From: JAISDD01 sp031553935
GTDB taxonomy: Bacteria; Bacillota; Syntrophomonadia; Syntrophomonadales; Syntrophomonadaceae
Assembly (NCBI GenBank): GCA_031553935.1
Contig: JAVBKS010000003.1
Location: forward strand, 1-64,000
Length of the DNA stretch: 64,000 nt
Direction: 5' to 3'
The position numbers and the translations under genes are program-made. Below, piece by piece: positions 60,451 to 64,000 of the stretch. Numbering within the stretch: position 1 is the first letter of the stretch; each line of letters opens with the position of its first letter. Under the pieces are notes generated by a model that saw only the letters and a list, made by a program, of their open reading frames with translations, ran no database searches and was not told the DNA's origin.

Positions 60451-60574
60451 GACTTTTGGGATAAAATTTTTCAACTTGTGAAGGTTAGATTGATAGATTA
60501 AAAATGGGCAACAGATTGGCGGAAATATGATTATCAATTAATCATTATTTAATAAATAGAAAAATCTATTTTTG

Positions 60575-60626
60575 AACCATGTATCATATGCTGATAGTAT
60601 AGGCGTTTTTTACATGGTTTGTTTTT
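60575..60626 (+). terminator. Terminator after tatD
   Basis: Nine-bp arms aaccatgta (60575-60583) and tacatggtt (60611-60619) with a long loop, then gttttttc. The 432-bp gap 60451-60882 holds no gene but contains this and the hairpin at 60643-60681. Confidence 0.6.
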
Positions 60627-60642
60627 TCTGAAAATAAGTGGG

Positions 60643-60681
60643 GTGAGATTCGAGGAAAATAGTGATATTTTTCCTCCTCAC
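60643..60681. other. Bulged 13-bp hairpin upstream of the YabE-like gene
   Basis: gtgag-attc-gaggaaaa pairs with ttttcctc-ctcac around a nine-base loop, with a four-base bulge on the left. It is followed by little T-run, so it may be an RNA structure or protein site in the leader of the gene at 60883 rather than a terminator. Confidence 0.5.
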
Positions 60682-60882
60682 TTCAACAAATATTTTAGGT
60701 TTATAAGTATAAAATTGTAAGCAAGATAAAGTAAAATCTGCCTGAAAAATAGTTAATATTGGAAGCAGCGCCAATAATAAGGAGGGATATTTGACTTAGG
60801 CTAGATTTACTAGTATTATGTTAACTAGGTTATATTTGCTTTACATATCTAGCAGGTAACCTGGGCAAAAGGAGGTAATATA

Positions 60883-61851
60883 ATGGTTGCACATTGGTTT
60901 AAGCAATATTCTTTCAGAATTTTGTGGAGCTTGGTGGCAATCCTTTTAGTAATCAGTATGTTTTTTGCTTTGCAGAAGCCGGTTAGCATCACCGTAGATG
61001 GAAACACGATTAATAAGAGGGTATTCTTTTCAGGGCGAGTAGCTCAAGTTCTCGCAAGTGAAAATGTAGTATTATCTGAAGCAGATAGAGTTACACCGAG
61101 TTTAGACACCAAGGTTACTAAGCATTTAGAAATCAAAGTTGATAGAGCAATTGATGTAATAGTCAAAGCCGATGGATTAAGTCATAATGTTCACACTGCG
61201 CCAATTACTGTAAGTGAAGTTGTTTCCCTAAGTGGGATAATTCTTAATGAATCTGATTTAATCTCCCCTGATCCTGCCAGCCTAATTATTCCCCAACAAG
61301 AAATCATCGTGACGAGAGTCATAGAAAAAGTAATCGAAGAACAGCAAGAAATCCCTTTGCAAGTAGATCGCAAAGTTGATGAGACATTGGAACGGGGATT
61401 AACTAAAACCTTGTCTGTAGGTAGTAATGGATTGGCATTAAACAAGATTAGAGTCGTTTACCATGATAATGTTGAAGTCAATCGGGAAGTTTTGGAAAGC
61501 AAAACTATCAAAGAACCGGTTAATAGAGTTATTGCCGTGGGAAATATTACGAGCGCCTCCCGTGGTGGTTCAAGATTTGACTTTAAGGAAGCGAAATATA
61601 TGTTAGCGACTGCTTATACTTATACGGGGAACAATACAGCATCAGGGAGACCGCCCGCAGTTGGGCTGGTTGCTGTTGATCCCAGCGTCATTCCCTTAGG
61701 GACTAAACTGTACATTGAGGGTTATGGATATGCTCAAGCTGCTGATACTGGCGGTAGCATATACGGCAATCGTTTAGACTTATTCATGGAAGACAGAGGA
61801 CAGTGTGTTAAATGGGGCAAACGCAATGTCAAAGTATATATTTTGCCTTGA
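60883..61851 (+). CDS. YabE-like secreted cell-wall hydrolase (DUF348, G5, 3D)
   Basis: A 322-aa protein, after AAAGGAGG. One N-terminal signal/anchor segment at about 12-32. Two DUF348 domains (residues 33-150, starting KPVSITVDGNTIN), a G5 domain at 155-220, and a 3D domain at 230-322 with MLATAYTYTGN, GLVAVDPSVIPLG and the catalytic Asp residues in AADTGGSIYGNRLDLFM. This is the Rpf/Sps-type muralytic enzyme in its conserved position after tatD. In B. subtilis yabE is controlled by sigma factors and an antisense RNA. A strong terminator follows. Confidence 0.9.
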   Translation: MVAHWFKQYSFRILWSLVAILLVISMFFALQKPVSITVDGNTINKRVFFSGRVAQVLASENVVLSEADRVTPSLDTKVTKHLEIKVDRAIDVIVKADGLSHNVHTAPITVSEVVSLSGIILNESDLISPDPASLIIPQQEIIVTRVIEKVIEEQQEIPLQVDRKVDETLERGLTKTLSVGSNGLALNKIRVVYHDNVEVNREVLESKTIKEPVNRVIAVGNITSASRGGSRFDFKEAKYMLATAYTYTGNNTASGRPPAVGLVAVDPSVIPLGTKLYIEGYGYAQAADTGGSIYGNRLDLFMEDRGQCVKWGKRNVKVYILP

Positions 61852-61888
61852 CGAATTTGATCTAAAAAATAAATAAGTAATAATGAAG

Positions 61889-61929
61889 CCCATACTTAAA
61901 CGATTAATACGTTTTGGTGTGGGTTTTTT
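61889..61929 (+). terminator. Terminator after the YabE-like gene
   Basis: cccatacttaaacg pairs with cgttttggtgtggg (one mismatch, two G-U) and a six-T run follows. Confidence 0.85.
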
Positions 61930-62065
61930 GTGGTAGAGTAAATAATGCTTTTTTAAAACGAATGTCTGCAAAATTTTTACTGATTCAAATTGGATTAAAT
62001 GTCTAAAACTATGAAAGACCAATCAAAGTCAAATAGTTGTTATTTTAGAATTAGGAGGTATGATT

Positions 62066-62590
62066 TTGAAAAAAGCATTATTGATTGTTTGTATAGCATG
62101 TTTATTACTAATTAATGTGGCTGGTTGCCAGAAAAGTGCACAAAAACCGATGGAAAACCAACCGCAGGCACAGCCAAACTCTGATTTGCAGGATAATGCA
62201 CCCGAAAGAAGAATTATTGCTAATAGGATTTCCAAGTCAGCTGAAGGCGTTGCCGGGGTCGAAAAAGCGTCGGTCGTAGTTTATGAAATGGATATAACTT
62301 CAGAAAATGCTGCTCAGGGCCAAAATGAAGTAAAAGGCATGAATGTAATCGTAGGTATTACCTTGGATATGAATCAAAGCCAAGATAAAAAAGCCAAAGA
62401 AGTTGAACAAAAGGTAGCTGAAAAAATAAAGCAAAGCGAAACTGGAATTAGCAGTATTATGGTTACGACTGACCCTGAAATTATTAAGCAAATAAACCGT
62501 ATAGCAACCGGGATCATAGATGGAAATCCCATTAAAAATTATCAGCAAGAAATTGACAGTATCACCCAGCAATTAAAAAGCATGATGTAA
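62066..62590 (+). CDS. YhcN/YlaJ-type sporulation lipoprotein
   Basis: A 174-aa lipoprotein. TTG 62066 lies seven bases after AGGAGG; the ATG at 62060 would touch the ribosome site and is less likely. Lipobox VAGC at about residue 20. The rest has RIISKSAEGVAGVEKASVVV-like (quoted in part: AEGVAGVEKASVVVYE) and VGITLDM strands alternating with helices, matching the YhcN/YlaJ spore lipoprotein family. It occupies the place where rnmV lies in Bacillus. Expression in the forespore is likely but no promoter is clear. Confidence 0.8.
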   Translation: MKKALLIVCIACLLLINVAGCQKSAQKPMENQPQAQPNSDLQDNAPERRIIANRISKSAEGVAGVEKASVVVYEMDITSENAAQGQNEVKGMNVIVGITLDMNQSQDKKAKEVEQKVAEKIKQSETGISSIMVTTDPEIIKQINRIATGIIDGNPIKNYQQEIDSITQQLKSMM

Positions 62591-62917
62591 CAAACTAAAT
62601 AGCACATGCTTAAGTGAAAAAGGTATCTGCTTTGATAAAACCGTTAGCCTTATATTAGTATTATGATTGATTCGTGCATTTAATATCACAGCTAAGAAAA
62701 AATCAGCTACCTTAGTAGTGAACGCAGTGAACATCAGTGGTGCCAAAAAGGCTTCCCAAGACTCGAAGGAAACTAAATAGGGAATAGTTAAGTAATAAAA
62801 ATATTAGGTTGAGCAGATATCTTTTTCGCAAATAAATTTCAAAGACTTTGTTTTTGAGGAGGAAACAGTATTAATAAAGAGCGTTATGACAAAGATCAAG
62901 CTATTAATCCAGAGAAA

Positions 62918-63778
62918 GTGGGCACTAGCCAATTAACAATCTCTGATTTACATATAATAATGAAAAGTATTGATTTTAAACCGCGTAAGAGTCTGGGGCA
63001 AAATTTTTTAATCGATCAAAATATATTAAAAAAAATTGCAGAAGAAGCAAGTTTATCTGCGAATGAACCCGTACTCGAGATTGGGCCGGGGATGGGCACC
63101 CTGACTCAGCATTTGCTCTCTAAATGCTTAGGAGTTTTAGCGATCGACATAGATAAGAGGCTAAAAGATACGCTGGAAGAGATTTTTGCCGATCGTGATA
63201 ACTTTCATTTGTTGATTGAGGATATTTTAACGGTAGATATCGAAAAAACAATGGATTCGGTTTTTACTGAGCCGATAGAAACATTCAGTGTATGTGCAAA
63301 TATTCCCTATCACATTACTTCCCCTATCATCTTTAAACTATTAGAGGAATGCCCTCATTTACGCGTTGCCACTTTGATGATGCAAAAAGAAGTCGCCACC
63401 AGAATTCTAGCAAAACCAAACAGCAAAGAGTATGGTTTGCTTACGGTGATGATTAATTTGTATGCCGATGTTAAATTCCTATTTAATGTTTCCATGAATT
63501 GTTTTTTTCCGCGTCCCCAGGTTGATTCGGCAGTAATCCAAATAATACCTCGTCAGCAGAGCCTAAAATGCAAAGATCATGAAACGTTGAAAAATTTCCT
63601 GAAATTCGCTTTTCAAAGAAGAAGGAAAACTATATTGAACATTTGCAGTGACTATTTCAATAAAGATAAAGCTGAAGTAGGAAAGATTCTTGATAATGTA
63701 GATATTATAGGACAAAGACGTCCGGAAACCTTCTCAATATATGAATTTATCCACTTGATAGATCAGTTCTCAGGATAG
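62918..63778 (+). CDS. ksgA: 16S rRNA dimethyladenosine transferase
   Basis: A 286-aa enzyme if it starts at GTG 62918, which gives the usual 22 residues before KSLGQNFLID. Motif I EIGPGMGTLT and catalytic NIPYHIT (variant of NLPY) are clear. It dimethylates A1518 and A1519 of 16S rRNA. Starting at GTG leaves only a weak AGAG site. A perfect AGGAGG (62857-62862) lies seven bases before an in-frame ATT at 62870, with no other start codon between, so translation from ATT is possible. Confidence 0.9.
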   Translation: MGTSQLTISDLHIIMKSIDFKPRKSLGQNFLIDQNILKKIAEEASLSANEPVLEIGPGMGTLTQHLLSKCLGVLAIDIDKRLKDTLEEIFADRDNFHLLIEDILTVDIEKTMDSVFTEPIETFSVCANIPYHITSPIIFKLLEECPHLRVATLMMQKEVATRILAKPNSKEYGLLTVMINLYADVKFLFNVSMNCFFPRPQVDSAVIQIIPRQQSLKCKDHETLKNFLKFAFQRRRKTILNICSDYFNKDKAEVGKILDNVDIIGQRRPETFSIYEFIHLIDQFSG

Positions 63779-63944
63779 GTAGCAAGTGATAAGAGTTGTT
63801 GATACTTTTTGGAGCTTTAATTGTGGAAAAATCGAAAAAATTATCATTGACACTGATTGCTTTTTTTAATATACTATTATTTCATTGACAAGTACAGATA
63901 TTTAGGATATCCTTAAAAGGATAAAATAACGAAGAGGTGATATT

Positions 63945-64000
63945 GTGAGTTCTCCCAGGGCAATAACTGATATCAAGAAGGATCTTGAGTTATTTGTGGG
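63945..64000 (+). CDS. veg: Veg protein N-terminus, partial
   Basis: GTG 63945, after GAGGTGATATT, opens a frame reading SSPRAITDIKKDLELFVG to the window edge, matching the start of Veg, the small SH3-like protein that promotes biofilm formation in B. subtilis. The position after ksgA is the conserved one (yabG is absent between them). Confidence 0.75.
   Translation, partial: MSSPRAITDIKKDLELFV

Noticed and set aside
1..64000. CRISPR array or rRNA operon
   Set aside because: No regularly spaced repeats or rRNA-like sequence were seen on either strand.

Overview
This 64 kb window is chromosomal DNA of a low-GC, endospore-forming, anaerobic Firmicute (Clostridia-like, perhaps Syntrophomonadaceae-like; this is inference from gene content and phylogeny was not computed). 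The evidence is AGGAGG-type ribosome binding sites with frequent TTG and GTG starts, a gin/yaaO/tmk/yaaR/holB/ricT/yabA/trmN6/rsmI/abrB/metG/tatD/yabE/ksgA/veg block in Bacillus subtilis order, a SCIFF ranthipeptide with its radical SAM maturase, a ferredoxin-nitroreductase, an EFR1-type flavodoxin-ferredoxin, and stalk proteins with copper-amine-oxidase-like N domains.

Region 1 (1-12.2 kb) is accessory DNA. It opens with the 5' end of an IS1634/IS4-like transposase, two overlooked tiny genes (39 and 36 aa) and a Phd/RelE-type toxin-antitoxin pair. A secreted Kelch protein follows, then two paralogous phage-tailspike-like genes. Each tailspike gene sits in a duplicated cassette: a 215 bp leader, the gene, a GGGGC-TTCG-GCCCC terminator, and an 80-91 nt tRNA-like element whose ends are identical while its middle differs. 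Between the cassettes lie a truncated short-chain dehydrogenase, an IS end, and a two-gene DNA methyltransferase plus DGQHR-domain module. A third, decayed cassette end is visible at about 12.0 kb. This cassette array and the methyltransferase/DGQHR pair are the most promising material for something new.

Region 2 (12.2-28 kb) holds a diguanylate cyclase, a YtrA-type GntR regulator with an ABC transporter and a tandem-repeat operator, a cell-wall amidase, an old-yellow-enzyme-family flavoprotein divergent from an EFR1 protein, a BspA-like leucine-rich-repeat protein, an operon of HTH protein, Ser/Thr kinase with extracellular LRRs and a lipoprotein, a cyclic-2,3-diphosphoglycerate-synthetase-like GTPase, and a GNAT acetyltransferase.

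Region 3 (28-50.6 kb) is mostly housekeeping and envelope: rlmH, msrAB, glnS, a GH18/stalk protein, murA, a membrane metallopeptidase, trxB, a LysM/M23 endopeptidase, SCIFF and its maturase, tRNA-Gly(CCC), a thioesterase, an acetyl-CoA hydrolase/CoA-transferase, a nitroreductase, a guanylate-kinase-like protein lacking the P-loop lysine, a PIG-L deacetylase/glycosyltransferase pair, a YycJ-like MBL hydrolase, cyclophilin, an HD-GYP-like membrane protein, and a PadR/membrane-protein pair.

Region 4 (50.7-64 kb) is the conserved DNA-replication/sporulation/translation block, from the sigma-G inhibitor gin to veg, with local differences: yaaQ and rnmV are absent, and a spore-type lipoprotein lies between yabE and ksgA. 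No CRISPR array, rRNA or reverse transcriptase was seen.
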